From Arsenophonus sp052174135 (GTDB taxonomy: Bacteria; Pseudomonadota; Gammaproteobacteria; Enterobacterales; Enterobacteriaceae), in NCBI GenBank assembly GCA_052174135.1, contig JBQMRZ010000027.1:124001-188000 (forward strand): a stretch of 64,000 nt of DNA, written 5' to 3'. Below are positions 31,337 through 42,458 of the stretch, piece by piece. Every line of letters begins with the position of its first letter. Position 1 is the first letter of the stretch. A model generated the notes under the pieces. It did no database searches and was not told the DNA's origin. It saw only the letters and a program-made list of their open reading frames with translations. The translations under genes and the position numbers were made by a program.

Positions 31337-32746
31337 TTATTCAATGTGATAAATTTGTCCCGCATAGTTATCAAAACGCGACCATTGTCCATTAAAAGTT
31401 AAACGTATTGTTCCAATTGGTCCATTACGTTGTTTACCAATAATAATTTCAGCTACTCCCTTAAGATCTGAATCATCATTATAAACCTCATCTCGATATA
31501 TAAACATGATTAAATCAGCATCTTGTTCAATAGAACCAGATTCACGCAAATCTGAATTGAGTGGTTTTTTATCTGCTCGTTGTTCTAAACTACGATTAAG
31601 TTGTGATAATGCGATTACTGGAACTTGTAACTCTTTTGCTAAAGATTTAAGTGAACGAGAGATTTCGGCAATTTCAAGTGTTCGATTATCAGGCATAGAG
31701 GGAACACGCATAAGTTGAAGATAATCAATCATAATTAAACTTAAACCACCATATTCACGATAGATTCGACGTGAGCGTGAACGAACTTCTGTTGGTGTTA
31801 ACCTAGCAGAATCATCAATATACATGTTGCGTTTTTCCATTAAAATACCCATAGTACTAGAAATACGTGCCCAATCTTCATCATCAAGCTGACCAGTACG
31901 AATACGTGTCTGATCAACGCGAGATAATGAAGCTAACATACGCATCATAATTTGATTTGCAGACATTTCCAAACTAAAAATTAAAACAGGTTTTTCTTCC
32001 GTCATTGCTGCATGTTCGCACAAATTCATTGCAAAAGTAGTTTTACCCATTGAAGGACGAGCTGCTACAATAATTAAATCAGAATTTTGTAATCCTGCCG
32101 TTTTTCTATCAAGATCTTGATAACCTGTAGATACCCCTGTTACACCATCATGAGGATTCTGATAAAGTTGTTCAATTTTTTCGACCGTTTCAGATAGAAT
32201 CTCTTCAATCCTTTTCGGACCATCATCTTTATTAGTTCGAGTTTCTGCTATTTGAAAAACACGTGATTCAGCTAAATCTAATAACTCTTCACTTGTTCGA
32301 CCTTGAGGGTTATAACCAGCATCAGCAATCTCATTTGCTACTGTAATCATATCACGAACAACAGCACGTTCGCGTACAATATCAGCATATGCATTAATAT
32401 TGGCAACACTTGGGGTATTTTTAGCTAGTTCAGCTAAATAAGCAAAACCACCGACGCTATCTAATTCTCCTTGTTGTTCTAATGATTCAGATAAAGTAAT
32501 CAAATCAATTGGTCTACCGCGTTCAAACAAGGTTTGCATTTTAGAAAAAATAGTACGATGAGGGCGACTAAAAAAATCTCCGTTTGTTACACGCTCTGAA
32601 ACATGATCCCAACGCTCATTGTCCAACATTAATCCACCAAGTACAGATTGCTCAGCTTCTAAAGAATGAGGTGGCATTTTTAATCCCTCTATTTGAGGGT
32701 CTTTCTGACCAATAAATATGGTTTCTGAAGGGTATTTCTTAACCAT
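31337..32746 (-). CDS. dnaB: Replicative DNA helicase DnaB
   Basis: The protein has 469 residues (E. coli 471). It is the hexameric 5'-3' helicase of the replication fork. The N-terminal collar domain contains PPHSLEAEQSVLGGLMLDNERW. The RecA-like domain has Walker A ARPSMGKTTFAMNL, LIFSLEMSANQIMMRML, LIMIDYLQLMRVP (Walker B) and the arginine-finger region GKQRNGPIGTIRLTFNGQWSRF. There is no intein and no damage. It heads the dnaB-alr transcript. Confidence 0.98.
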   Translation of the reverse strand: MVKKYPSETIFIGQKDPQIEGLKMPPHSLEAEQSVLGGLMLDNERWDHVSERVTNGDFFSRPHRTIFSKMQTLFERGRPIDLITLSESLEQQGELDSVGGFAYLAELAKNTPSVANINAYADIVRERAVVRDMITVANEIADAGYNPQGRTSEELLDLAESRVFQIAETRTNKDDGPKRIEEILSETVEKIEQLYQNPHDGVTGVSTGYQDLDRKTAGLQNSDLIIVAARPSMGKTTFAMNLCEHAAMTEEKPVLIFSLEMSANQIMMRMLASLSRVDQTRIRTGQLDDEDWARISSTMGILMEKRNMYIDDSARLTPTEVRSRSRRIYREYGGLSLIMIDYLQLMRVPSMPDNRTLEIAEISRSLKSLAKELQVPVIALSQLNRSLEQRADKKPLNSDLRESGSIEQDADLIMFIYRDEVYNDDSDLKGVAEIIIGKQRNGPIGTIRLTFNGQWSRFDNYAGQIYHIE

Positions 32747-32930
32747 AGTATTTTATATTTACCTGTTAACCAATAAAATCGTCTATTAATATAAGCAATT
32801 TACTGTTTATTTTTAAATTTTTTTTATTTATATAAATTTTAGATTAGAGTAACCAACTTTAAAATGCCTATTAAAATAGTTAATTAAAAAAATATAATCT
32901 TCTATTTTAATGTAATTAAAGCTAAGTTAT

Positions 32931-33900
32931 ATGGAAATTATGCTTTTTTATCATTATGAATTAAAGAATATTTTAAAAGTTCTGTTTAGAAAATAATTTA
33001 AAATAATTTTTTGTTTTATTTATCTTATTCTGATCTATGATATTTATCTTTAAAAATATTTAAAAAAAATATCTTTAGAGATAATAGCTTTTAATTAAAA
33101 TTTTATAGTATATACGTTAATTTTTCTTCTTAAAATTTATAAAAATTCAGTGCTAAAATAATTATTTATTTAACAATTAAAATTATCATATATTAAAATC
33201 AATTATAACAAAACAAAATTATAACTCATCACCATGAATAACCTTCTCCATCTGGAGAAAATATTAATATGTTATGAATTTTCAATATTTTATTTTTATT
33301 TTTATTACTAAATTTCATTATTTCATTCAAAATATTAATTTATTAAATTTAGAAGATTCAATTATATAAATATTAATAATGTTAATTATACCATTTTATG
33401 GATAAATAAATTTATAAATATAAGTAAACTTATTAATTTTATCTATTTATTATAGTTATAAGTTATATTAGTAATAGATCTTGATATTATAAAATTTTTT
33501 CTGCATAACTATCGTGAAAATACTTCAAAACTTGTTTTTGAAACATTAAATATAACTGATTTTTATAAAATATTTAAATAATGATGATGATTTAAATTTA
33601 ATTTTTCTTATCACTATAAAATTGATACGATATACATTAATAATATTTTCTTCTTACTTATTATTAAACATGTTGTAATATTTTACAAATAAAAATATAT
33701 TAAATTAATATAAGACTTTTAAGTTTTATTAAAAAATATTTTAACAATTCTTTATTTTCAGTTATGTTATTATAAATATTTTATTATTTATTTATACTGA
33801 AATATTTATATTTAATATAAAGATATAAATAGATGTTATGGGTTATAGAAGATATAATGATAAAATAAATAAAAAATAAAAGATAAAGGATAAAAAATAA
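32931..33900 (+). pseudogene. qorA: Fossil qorA (quinone oxidoreductase)
   Basis: E. coli qorA is divergent from dnaB. Beginning with an ATG near 32931, the + strand reads MEIMLFYHYELKNILKV, comparable to the QorA N-terminus around FHKHGGPEVLQAV. It continues with YDIYL against IDTYIR, SLEIIAFN against GLGTEAAG, and FIVY against RVVY. Stops separate these blocks. The 3' limit is estimated from gene length; a TTCTCCA/TGGAGAA hairpin lies at 33243-33258. Confidence 0.5.
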
Positions 33901-36876
33901 ATATAATCATAAAATTAATAATAAATTTTTATGTAACAATTTACTAGCAATTAATTAATTTTTTTTATTTTTTTTTTATTTTTTTTTAAGAAAAATAACA
34001 CCTAAACTTAAAGTATTATATTGCATATATAATAAATAAAAAATACTTAATTAAGTTATTCCTAAAATTAAATTTATTTATTAAAATAAATAGAGTCGTT
34101 AATTATTTTAATTTTCTTATATAACCTTATTATCAATATCTTTTTTTACTTTAGAACGTAATGACAAATTAAGGATTTTAAAATTAATACTAAAACTGAT
34201 CTTACTAACTATAATTTTTAATATAATCTAAAAAAACTTTTTATTAAATAATGAAAATAACTAATTTACAAAAAATAGTTATGATATAGAAATTAATTTT
34301 GTTAATATTTTATTGGCTATTATATATATAATATATAGATAATATTTATCTATACACTAAAACAATATAAAATAGTAAATTTAAAAAAATAAATTATATA
34401 ATAATTACTATTAACTTAACAAAATTAATAAATAATCAGATTTTTTATCTTATTAATTCTAAAAAAAATACTATTAATCACTCTAATAAAAAATATTTAA
34501 ATTACTAAAAAATAATAATAAGATATTTATTTAATTTTTTTAATGAATTTAATTTATAAATATCGTTTAACTAAATAATTAAAAAATAAAATGTTAATAA
34601 AAATCTTATTGTTAATAACAAGTTTTTATTAAATAGAGTTCTTTATAACATGTATAGACTATTTATATAATTAGGTAGTCAATAAAAAATTATAAGTAAT
34701 AATATATATAGGGATATAAGTTTTATTTTTTAAATTTGAAAATATAAATATATTTATATAATTAAAATAGTATACATAATAAAAATAAAATACAAAAATA
34801 ATTAAAATTTATAAAAGTAAGTTAACTATTTCAATTATGAATTCATTACTGATATAAAAAATTAATTCTTAACAATTAATTTAAATTATTTTCTTTATGG
34901 TTATCTTATTGATTTATATATAGATGAACTCTATTTCATTTCTAAATCTGTATTTAGTTAATAAAAAATGTTTATTTAATTGTAAAACCCTTACATATAT
35001 ACTTGATTTTAAAACCATAAAAATTCAACAAATTAATCTAATAATTTTAGTATTACGACTACTATTCCATTTGAGAATATAACCATGAGGTTTTTAAGAA
35101 TCTATTCTATAAAATCAGTTAATTTATGTAATCAGATATCTTTAATTATTATATTTATTTATAGTAATAAAGTTTTTAAATTACTTTAATTAATCTAAAA
35201 ATTTATTTAATGAGATGAATAATATTTTAGTTTTATAAAAAAATTGCTTTACATGCTGATTAACCTAAATCTAAATTAGATTGTTATAAACAATATTATA
35301 AACTAATTTAAATCTAGAATAATAATTCTAATTTTGATATCTTTATTTCAAGTACTATTTTAAAGTTATAAAACAAAATTTTTTAGTGTTAAAATTATGA
35401 ATGTAATATTTTAACAATAGATAATTGTATTCTCAAATGAGAAATAATTATAAAAACGTTCGATTTCTACACTTAAAACACAACACATTATAAATGATAT
35501 TTAAAATTGCATTATATAGATTATATTTAGAATAATTATGTTAAATAAGTAAATAAAAAATTAAGTTTATGAATAACGCATTAAATAAATTAAATTTTAA
35601 AAAATATAAAATTTAATAAAATGAAATTTTAAATAAAAAAATTTAAACGGTACACTTAGAATAAGTAAATTATATATAATTTAAAATGTCTCTTATATAA
35701 GAATTTTAACTAAATCTTAACTAACTAAAATTACTAATAAACAACTTTGTTTAATAATTTTTAATAAGAATTAAATCATATTTTAAAAATATCCATAATG
35801 AATATCTATTTAAATTAGATAAACAAAATAAAATATATCTACAATATCAATATTTATTGACTGTTATATTTTATGGTTTTACTATAATTCAAAATAATAA
35901 ATATTACTCTAAACCAAGATATTATTATTACTGAATAATATATAAGTTAATTAAATTGTTACTAACAATAAACTTATTATAATTAATAAATTTTTTATTA
36001 ATTATAATAATAAAAAAATTAACTATATGAATATATAAAATATTATAAGAATAATTTAAATAATCAAAAAAAAGAAACTTATTTCAGCAAAAAAAAATAA
36101 AAATAAATTAATTATTTTATTAAAATTAGAAGAGGAAAATTTTTTAAGAAAATATTATTTATTTTGATACAATAAAAGTCATTAATTAAGTAAAACGAAT
36201 GAAAATAATAAAATGATGATAATTTCGACTAATATTGTTAATTGATATCTAAAAAAATAACACTCAGATCATATTTTTTTTTGAAATTAAAATTATTGAA
36301 AATATGAAATCATTATTTTTTATATTAAAAATTTTTCTATTAATGAATAAAGAATAAACAATATTTAATAAATAAAAAAATTTATATTGAGATGCTACAT
36401 TATAAATAGAGAAAAAATAAAAAAAGTAATATCTTTTTTTATTTTATTTTATAAAATAAAATAAAGTAATCAAATTTTATTTGATAAAATTATTTATATA
36501 TATTTAAATATTATTATTAATAATAATTAATAATATCATTAACTTATATTTTAAGGATTAAAATAATTAAAGAATTATAAAAAATAAACTAAATTTAGAA
36601 TTTAAAAAAAATAAAAAAATCTGAAATATTAAAAAAAATAAAATTTTAATTAATAAAAATTAATTATCTAAAAAAAATATAATTAACATAAATAATATTT
36701 AAATAGTATTTAATTGTAAATTAAAAAAATAACTAATAAATATTTTTGATAATGATAAAGAATAATAAAAAGTTATTATTTATTTTAATATTTAATTTTT
36801 ATATAAAATAAATAGCTAATAAATTAAATAAGAGCAAAATAATTAAGTTTTCATTATTAATTAAACTAGAATAAAA
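33901..36876. other. 3-kb spacer with no recognisable gene
   Basis: This joins two E. coli blocks that are far apart (dnaB/qorA and icd/purB), so I had no ancestral gene to test. Only A/T noise and simple repeats are visible, for example a 14-bp inverted repeat of T4A units at 36438-36465. Confidence 0.45.
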
Positions 36877-38127
36877 TTACATATGACTGATCACAGCATC
36901 GCCAAACTCGCTACATTTTAATAAATTTGCATCTGGCATTAAACGTTTAAAATCATATGTGACTGTTTTAGCAGTAATTGCTCCTTTCATACCTTTAATA
37001 ATTAAATCGGCAGCTTCTGTCCAACCTATATGACGTAACATCATTTCAGCGGAAAGGATGCTAGAACCTGGATTTACTTTATCTTGCCCCGCATATTTTG
37101 GTGCTGTTCCATGGATTGCTTCAAATAATACGCAGTTATCACCTATATTTGCGCCAGGCGTAATACCAATACCCCCAACTTGTGCTGCTAACGCATCAGA
37201 AATATAATCACCATTAAGATTCATACAAGCAATAACATCATATTCGGCTGGACGAAATAAAATTTTCTGTAAAAATGCATCAGCAATCACGTCTTTGATA
37301 ATAATATCATCACCTGTATCTGGATGTTTAATTTTCATCGATAGTCCATTATCAAATAATTTAGCATCAAATTCTTCTTTTGCTAGTTGGTATCCCCAAT
37401 TTTTAAAAGCACCTTCAGTAAATTTCATTATATTACCTTTATGAACTAAAGTGACCGATTTACGATTATTTTTAATAGCATACTTAATTGCTGCTCGTAC
37501 TAACCGCTTAGTTCCTTTTTCTGAACAGAGCTTTATACCGATACCACAGTTGTTTTTAAAACGAATTTTATTTACCTTCATATCATTTTGCAAAAATTTC
37601 ATTACTTTATTAGCTTCATAGCTGCTAGCTTTCCATTCAATACCTGCATAAATATCTTCAGAATTTTCACGAAAAATAATCATATCAGTTAATTCTGGTT
37701 GTTTTACTGGGCTAGGAACACCTTGATAATAACGTATAGGTCGCAAACAAATATAAAGATCGAGTTGTTGACGCAAAGCAACATTTAAAGACTGAATTCC
37801 TCCACTAACAGGAGTAGTTAATGGTCCTTTAATAGATACATAATATTGTCGAATTAAGTTAAGCGTTTCAGTTGGTAGCCATATATCTTTTCCATAAATT
37901 TTAGTTGACTTTTCACCAATATAAATTTCCATCCAAGAAATTTTTTTATCATTATGATAAGATTTTTTTACTGCTGCATCAACAACTTTTAACATCACTG
38001 GAGTAATGTCGATACCAACACCGTCTCCTTCAATATAAGGAATTATTGGGTTTTTAGGGACATTAAGTTTACTTCCTATTAATGTAATTTTTTTACCTTG
38101 TTTAGGAATAATTACTTTACTTTCCAT
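36877..38127 (-). CDS. icd: NADP-dependent isocitrate dehydrogenase
   Basis: The protein has 416 residues, the same length as E. coli Icd. It catalyses oxidative decarboxylation of isocitrate to 2-oxoglutarate with NADP. Conserved parts are IPYIEGDGVGIDITPVM, the active-site loop with Ser113 and Asn115, LRQQLDLYICLRP, IFRENSEDIYAGIEW, THE-like LVHKGNIMKFTEGAFK, DVIADAFLQ and the NADP-binding HGTAPKYAGQDKVNPGS. Around the phosphorylatable Ser113 two substitutions occur against E. coli (Gly108 to Ser, Arg112 to Gln). AAGGAAAT precedes the ATG. It is the only TCA gene in the window. Confidence 0.96.
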   Translation of the reverse strand: MESKVIIPKQGKKITLIGSKLNVPKNPIIPYIEGDGVGIDITPVMLKVVDAAVKKSYHNDKKISWMEIYIGEKSTKIYGKDIWLPTETLNLIRQYYVSIKGPLTTPVSGGIQSLNVALRQQLDLYICLRPIRYYQGVPSPVKQPELTDMIIFRENSEDIYAGIEWKASSYEANKVMKFLQNDMKVNKIRFKNNCGIGIKLCSEKGTKRLVRAAIKYAIKNNRKSVTLVHKGNIMKFTEGAFKNWGYQLAKEEFDAKLFDNGLSMKIKHPDTGDDIIIKDVIADAFLQKILFRPAEYDVIACMNLNGDYISDALAAQVGGIGITPGANIGDNCVLFEAIHGTAPKYAGQDKVNPGSSILSAEMMLRHIGWTEAADLIIKGMKGAITAKTVTYDFKRLMPDANLLKCSEFGDAVISHM

Positions 38128-38992
38128 TAATATTTCCTTTTGTTATTTTAATCTAATACCTGTTAATTTATAATAAATATTCCATAATACTTGAATAGTT
38201 TTTTTGTGTTAATGTATATTAATTTAGAATATAATAGATGTTTTATTTTTTAATATCTCCTTGTTATATAAGTGGTATGTTATAAAAAAATAAATCGAAA
38301 TAATACCTGATGAAAATTAATGAAATTATTATAATTTTACTATAAATATTTATGTTTCAAAAAAAACTTAATTAATATTAATTAATAACTTATTAACATT
38401 TATGAATAATGATAAATTATAAACAAAAATAATCTTTATAAAAAAAATAAAACAACAATTTATTATTGTAATATATAATTTAAGGTTTTTTGTAATAAAT
38501 AGCGTTTTAAAAACTTTAAAATATAACATAATTAAAAATGAAATAATAAAACTAAGAAAAATTAAACTTATTACTAAACAAAAATAATTTTTGTATTTAT
38601 TTTTATAATAAATAATGTATATCAACTTTTTACTTAAAAATAGCTTATTTTAAAAAAAAATAAAAACCAATAAATATATTATATATAAAAAATAAACATA
38701 AAATTTTAATGTTTAAAGTTTATTTAGTATAGTATTTCTATTTTTTTTTAATTAGAGATTATTATTGTGTAATAAATAAAAATAAGTTAATCTTAATTAA
38801 TTGATAGATTACAGTTTATAACATAATTTACATTGAATATGTTTTAGAATAGAAAAAATTATTAATAAGAAATTAGTTTTAAATTAATCTGTTTAAAATT
38901 TAGAAGCAAAGAAAATTATTTCTTAACGTTATAACTGTTAATTATATAAAAAACCAGTATTAATTTATTTAATAATCAATAAAAATCAGTAG
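38128..38992. other. Gene-free spacer where E. coli has rluE
   Basis: The spacer is roughly the length expected for rluE (about 0.65 kb), but no RluE block was recognised. The open frame at 38368-38625 (reverse) is a low-complexity hydrophobic run, judged spurious. Confidence 0.35.
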
Positions 38993-39320
38993 ATAAAAAA
39001 CCTATAGTCACTGTGCTTGATTTTACTATAGTTTTTTATTAAACTAAATGAAATATTTAAACATTTTTAATAAGATAATTATATCCACTAGTTTTTATAT
39101 TTTATATTTAAGATATATTATCAAAGTCTTTACTTTCTTTCTTTTAATTTTAATTAAAGTATGAATTTATTATTCTATAAAAATTTTTATTAAAATTAAT
39201 AGATCTTTATTAATTTTATACTAAATAATAAAATTAATTTTATTTTGACGTAATAAAACTCATTATAACATATTAAAATATTCGCTTTATATTCACTTAT
39301 AGTAAGATTGAAGATTGAGA
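38993..39320 (+). pseudogene. nudJ: Probable nudJ remnant
   Basis: E. coli nudJ lies directly upstream of mnmA. From 38998 the + strand reads KPIVTVLDFTIVFY, comparable to the NudJ N-terminus KPHVTVACVVHAEG. After that only short echoes (LYPLVF against NQPAGH) are seen before stops take over. The remaining length is shorter than nudJ. Support is one good block plus position. Confidence 0.45.
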
Positions 39321-39327
39321 TCCATTC

Positions 39328-40458
39328 ATGTTGGATAATAAGTTAAAAAAAGTTATTGTTGCTATATCTGGAGGAGTTGATTCATCAGTATCGGCTTACT
39401 TGTTAAAAAAACAAGGGTATCAGGTTATAGGTCTTTTTATGAAAAATTGGGAAGAAGACGATACTAAAGAATATTGTTCAGCAGCTATAGATCTTTCGCA
39501 TGCACAATCTGTATGCGATAAACTCAATATAGAACTTCATACTGTTAATTTTGCTACTGAATATTGGGACAATGTTTTTATCCATTTTCTTTCTGAATAT
39601 AAAGCTGGACGTACACCGAATCCAGATGTTTTATGTAATAAAGAAATTAAATTTAAAACATTTTTAGAGTTTGCTATTAAAAATTTAGAAGCAGATTACA
39701 TTGCAACTGGCCACTATGTTCGACGAAAAACTATTAATGATGGTCACTATCAATTATTGCGTGGTCTGGATAATGATAAAGATCAAAGTTATTTTCTTTA
39801 TTCTTTAAATCAGACTCAATTGGCACAAAGTCTTTTTCCAATTAGTGAACTGAAAAAATCAACTGTTCGCCGTATTGCTGAAGAAATTGGTTTAATTACT
39901 GCCAAAAAAAAAGATTCAACAGGAATTTGTTTTATTGGTAAACGTAATTTTCGAGATTTTCTTGCCCGTTATCTCCCTGGTAAACCTGGTAAAATTATTA
40001 CGATTAATGGAGAAATTTTGGGTGAACATACAAATTTAATGTATTATACGCTAGGGCAACGCAAGGGATTGGGTATTGGCGGTATAAAGGGAACCAATAA
40101 TGATCCATGGTATGTAATAGATAAAGATATTAAAAATAATCGCTTAATTGTTGCCCAAGGTCGTAACCATCCATATTTAATGTCTATAGGACTTATTATT
40201 CAACAAATTCATTGGATTAATCCATTAGAATTACCAAGATTTTCGGGATTGAAAGAAAAAAATAAATATACAGTTAAAACACGTTATCAACAAGCAGATG
40301 TTCCCTGTACAATTAAGCAACTTACTGATAATAAAATCTCCGTAGAATTTGATTATCCTATTTTAGCTGTTACGCCTGGCCAATCAGCAGTCTTTTATCA
40401 AAATGAAATTTGTTTAGGTGGGGGTATTATTGAAACACGTATTCAGAAATTAATTTAA
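39328..40458 (+). CDS. mnmA: tRNA-specific 2-thiouridylase MnmA
   Basis: The protein has 376 residues (E. coli 368). It makes 2-thiouridine at U34 of tRNA-Lys, -Glu and -Gln, with sulfur from IscS via a relay. The PP-loop for ATP is SGGVDSS (14-20). Catalytic Cys103 lies in PDVLCNKEIKF and Cys201 in DSTGICFIG. LGQRKGLGIGG and AVTPGQSAVFY define the C-terminal domains. The start ATG follows TTGAGA. In E. coli mnmA-hflD-purB form one operon; here hflD is dead but mnmA and purB remain on the same strand. Confidence 0.97.
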   Translation: MLDNKLKKVIVAISGGVDSSVSAYLLKKQGYQVIGLFMKNWEEDDTKEYCSAAIDLSHAQSVCDKLNIELHTVNFATEYWDNVFIHFLSEYKAGRTPNPDVLCNKEIKFKTFLEFAIKNLEADYIATGHYVRRKTINDGHYQLLRGLDNDKDQSYFLYSLNQTQLAQSLFPISELKKSTVRRIAEEIGLITAKKKDSTGICFIGKRNFRDFLARYLPGKPGKIITINGEILGEHTNLMYYTLGQRKGLGIGGIKGTNNDPWYVIDKDIKNNRLIVAQGRNHPYLMSIGLIIQQIHWINPLELPRFSGLKEKNKYTVKTRYQQADVPCTIKQLTDNKISVEFDYPILAVTPGQSAVFYQNEICLGGGIIETRIQKLI

Positions 40459-40464
40459 GTAATT

Positions 40465-41010
40465 TTTTGAAATTACATTCACTTTATTAATATATAATAA
40501 CTATATTATTTAGTTCAGTAAATAGGTCATAAAAAAAATTTCACAATATAACAAAAATAGTAATTAATAGTATTCTAAATCTTAATTAAATGTTTTATCT
40601 AAAAATCTTGATGGAAATAATAAACTAAATCTTTACAGAACCTTAAATTCTTTATTTTTTTTATTACTTATAACCTAAATAAAGTACCTTATTAAGGTTT
40701 AATCTGTTATTTACTAAGTTTTATTGGAGTTAATATACTAATTAAAAATCTATAATCAAATAGCAAATTTTAATAACGCATTAAATTATTTAGGAACAAA
40801 AAATTGTTTTAAGTTATGTCTAATAATATTTTTTAATACATTAGTAAACGTTTATATTTGTTTTTATTAATTTCATAAACTTATAATTCAGATAACCAAT
40901 TTTATTGATATTCTAAAATAAATTTATAAAGTTATAGTATAAATATTATTTTTTACTTATTTTTATAAAAATATTTTTTGTAACAAATCAATTATAGCTC
41001 TTTATAACTA
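40465..41010 (+). pseudogene. hflD: Fossil hflD
   Basis: The 629-bp gap between mnmA and purB equals the length of hflD. In order on the + strand I read LVQ(stop)IGHK for LVQQLAHQGH, NSILNLN for NSIIDMN, GNNKLNLYRTLNSL for GGSEANLRVGLETL, NALNYLGTKN for GALDTLGNRI, and VYICFY(stop)FHKLIIQIT for IYVDVISPLGPRIQVT. The blocks fall in different frames with stops, so the gene is dead, but collinearity over the whole length makes the identity secure. Confidence 0.78.
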
Positions 41011-41087
41011 ATATTTTCGACAATACTTAATTACTCATGCAAAATAAATTATTGCTTATTATCAATAAATTTGGAGTCATTTTATCA

Positions 41088-42458
41088 ATGAAATTATCTT
41101 CACTAACTGCTATATCACCAATTGATGGTCGGTATAGTGATAAAATCAGTATATTGCGTCCAATTTTTAGTGAGTTTGGCTTATTGAAACATCGTGTTAA
41201 AGTTGAAGTGCGTTGGTTAGAAAAATTATCTATATGTTCTGATATTAAAGAGGTTCCAATATTTAGCACTAAAGCAAAAACTTATCTTAATGAAATTATA
41301 ACTAACTTCAATGAAAATGATGCAATTCAGATCAAAAAAATAGAACAAACAACTAATCATGATATAAAAGCAGTTGAATATTTTCTAAAAGAAAAAATGG
41401 CATTGATGTCTGAATTAAAAAAAGTAACAGAATTTATTCATTTTGCCTGTACTTCTGAAGATATTAATAACCTTTCTTATGCTTTAATGCTAAAAACTGC
41501 CAGTAATCAAGTTATTCTTCCTCAATGGCGTAAAATCATTAATAATCTAAAAGAGATAGCATATCTTTATCGTACTCTACCATTATTATCAAGAACTCAT
41601 GGTCAACCAGCAAGTCCGACTACTATAGGTAAAGAATTTGCTAATATTGCTTATCGCATGGAACGACAATATCAGCAACTAGAACAAATAGAAATTTTAG
41701 GTAAAATTAATGGCGCAGTTGGTAACTATAATGCCCATTTATCAGCTTATCCTGATGTAAATTGGCATCTACTTAGTGAAGAGTTTGTCACTTCATTAGG
41801 TATAAAATGGAATCCACTTACAACACAAATTGAACCTCATGACTATATTGCTGAATTATTTAATTGTATAGCTCGATTTAATACCATTCTTATTGATTTT
41901 AATCGAGATATTTGGGGTTATATTTCCATTAATCATTTCAAACAAAAAATAATTCCCCATGAAACTGGTTCTTCAACTATGCCACATAAAGTTAACCCAA
42001 TTGATTTTGAAAATTCAGAAGGTAACCTCGGATTAGCAAATGCTTTATTAAATCATTTAACAAATAAATTACCGATTTCACGTTGGCAACGTGATTTAAC
42101 TGATTCAACATTATTACGTAATTTAGGTGTCGCTATTAGTTATGCTTTAATTGCTTATCAAGCAACATTGAAAGGTTTAGATAAACTAGAAGTCAATGAA
42201 AAAAATTTAAAAACTGAGTTAGATGCTAATTGGGAAGTACTAACTGAAGCTATTCAAACTGTTATGCGTCGCTATGGAATTGAAAAACCTTATGAAAAGT
42301 TAAAAGCTTTAACTCGCGGAAAAAAAATTACATCAGATGATATTAAAATTTTTGTTGATAATTTAGATTTGCCAAAAACAGAAAAAAATCGTCTAAAGAT
42401 GATGAGCCCAGCAAACTATATTGGTTATTCAATTAATCTAGTTGATCATTTAAAATAA
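41088..42458 (+). CDS. purB: Adenylosuccinate lyase PurB
   Basis: The protein has 456 residues, the same length as E. coli. It cleaves SAICAR to AICAR and adenylosuccinate to AMP, releasing fumarate. I start it at ATG 41088 (MKLSSLTAISPIDGRY), which aligns with E. coli and has TTTGGAG upstream; a further 17 in-frame codons are not needed. Catalytic blocks are SRTHGQPASPTTIGKE (His), TSEDINN and the flexible signature loop GSSTMPHKVNPIDFENSEGN (Ser). It acts with purC, purM and purN in the same window. Confidence 0.97.
   Translation: MKLSSLTAISPIDGRYSDKISILRPIFSEFGLLKHRVKVEVRWLEKLSICSDIKEVPIFSTKAKTYLNEIITNFNENDAIQIKKIEQTTNHDIKAVEYFLKEKMALMSELKKVTEFIHFACTSEDINNLSYALMLKTASNQVILPQWRKIINNLKEIAYLYRTLPLLSRTHGQPASPTTIGKEFANIAYRMERQYQQLEQIEILGKINGAVGNYNAHLSAYPDVNWHLLSEEFVTSLGIKWNPLTTQIEPHDYIAELFNCIARFNTILIDFNRDIWGYISINHFKQKIIPHETGSSTMPHKVNPIDFENSEGNLGLANALLNHLTNKLPISRWQRDLTDSTLLRNLGVAISYALIAYQATLKGLDKLEVNEKNLKTELDANWEVLTEAIQTVMRRYGIEKPYEKLKALTRGKKITSDDIKIFVDNLDLPKTEKNRLKMMSPANYIGYSINLVDHLK

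Noticed and set aside
33243..33258. TTCTCCA/TGGAGAA hairpin as a terminator
   Set aside because: Loop of two bases, no T-run, and no live gene nearby.
33840..33910. Purine-rich GATAAA/ATAAAAA repeat stretch as an origin-like element
   Set aside because: Imperfect low-complexity repeat; no DnaA boxes and no dnaA, gidA or dnaN context.
38368..38625. Reverse open frame of 85 codons resembling a membrane protein
   Set aside because: Hydrophobicity comes from A/T-driven Ile/Phe/Leu/Tyr codons; no conserved motif and no Shine-Dalgarno.
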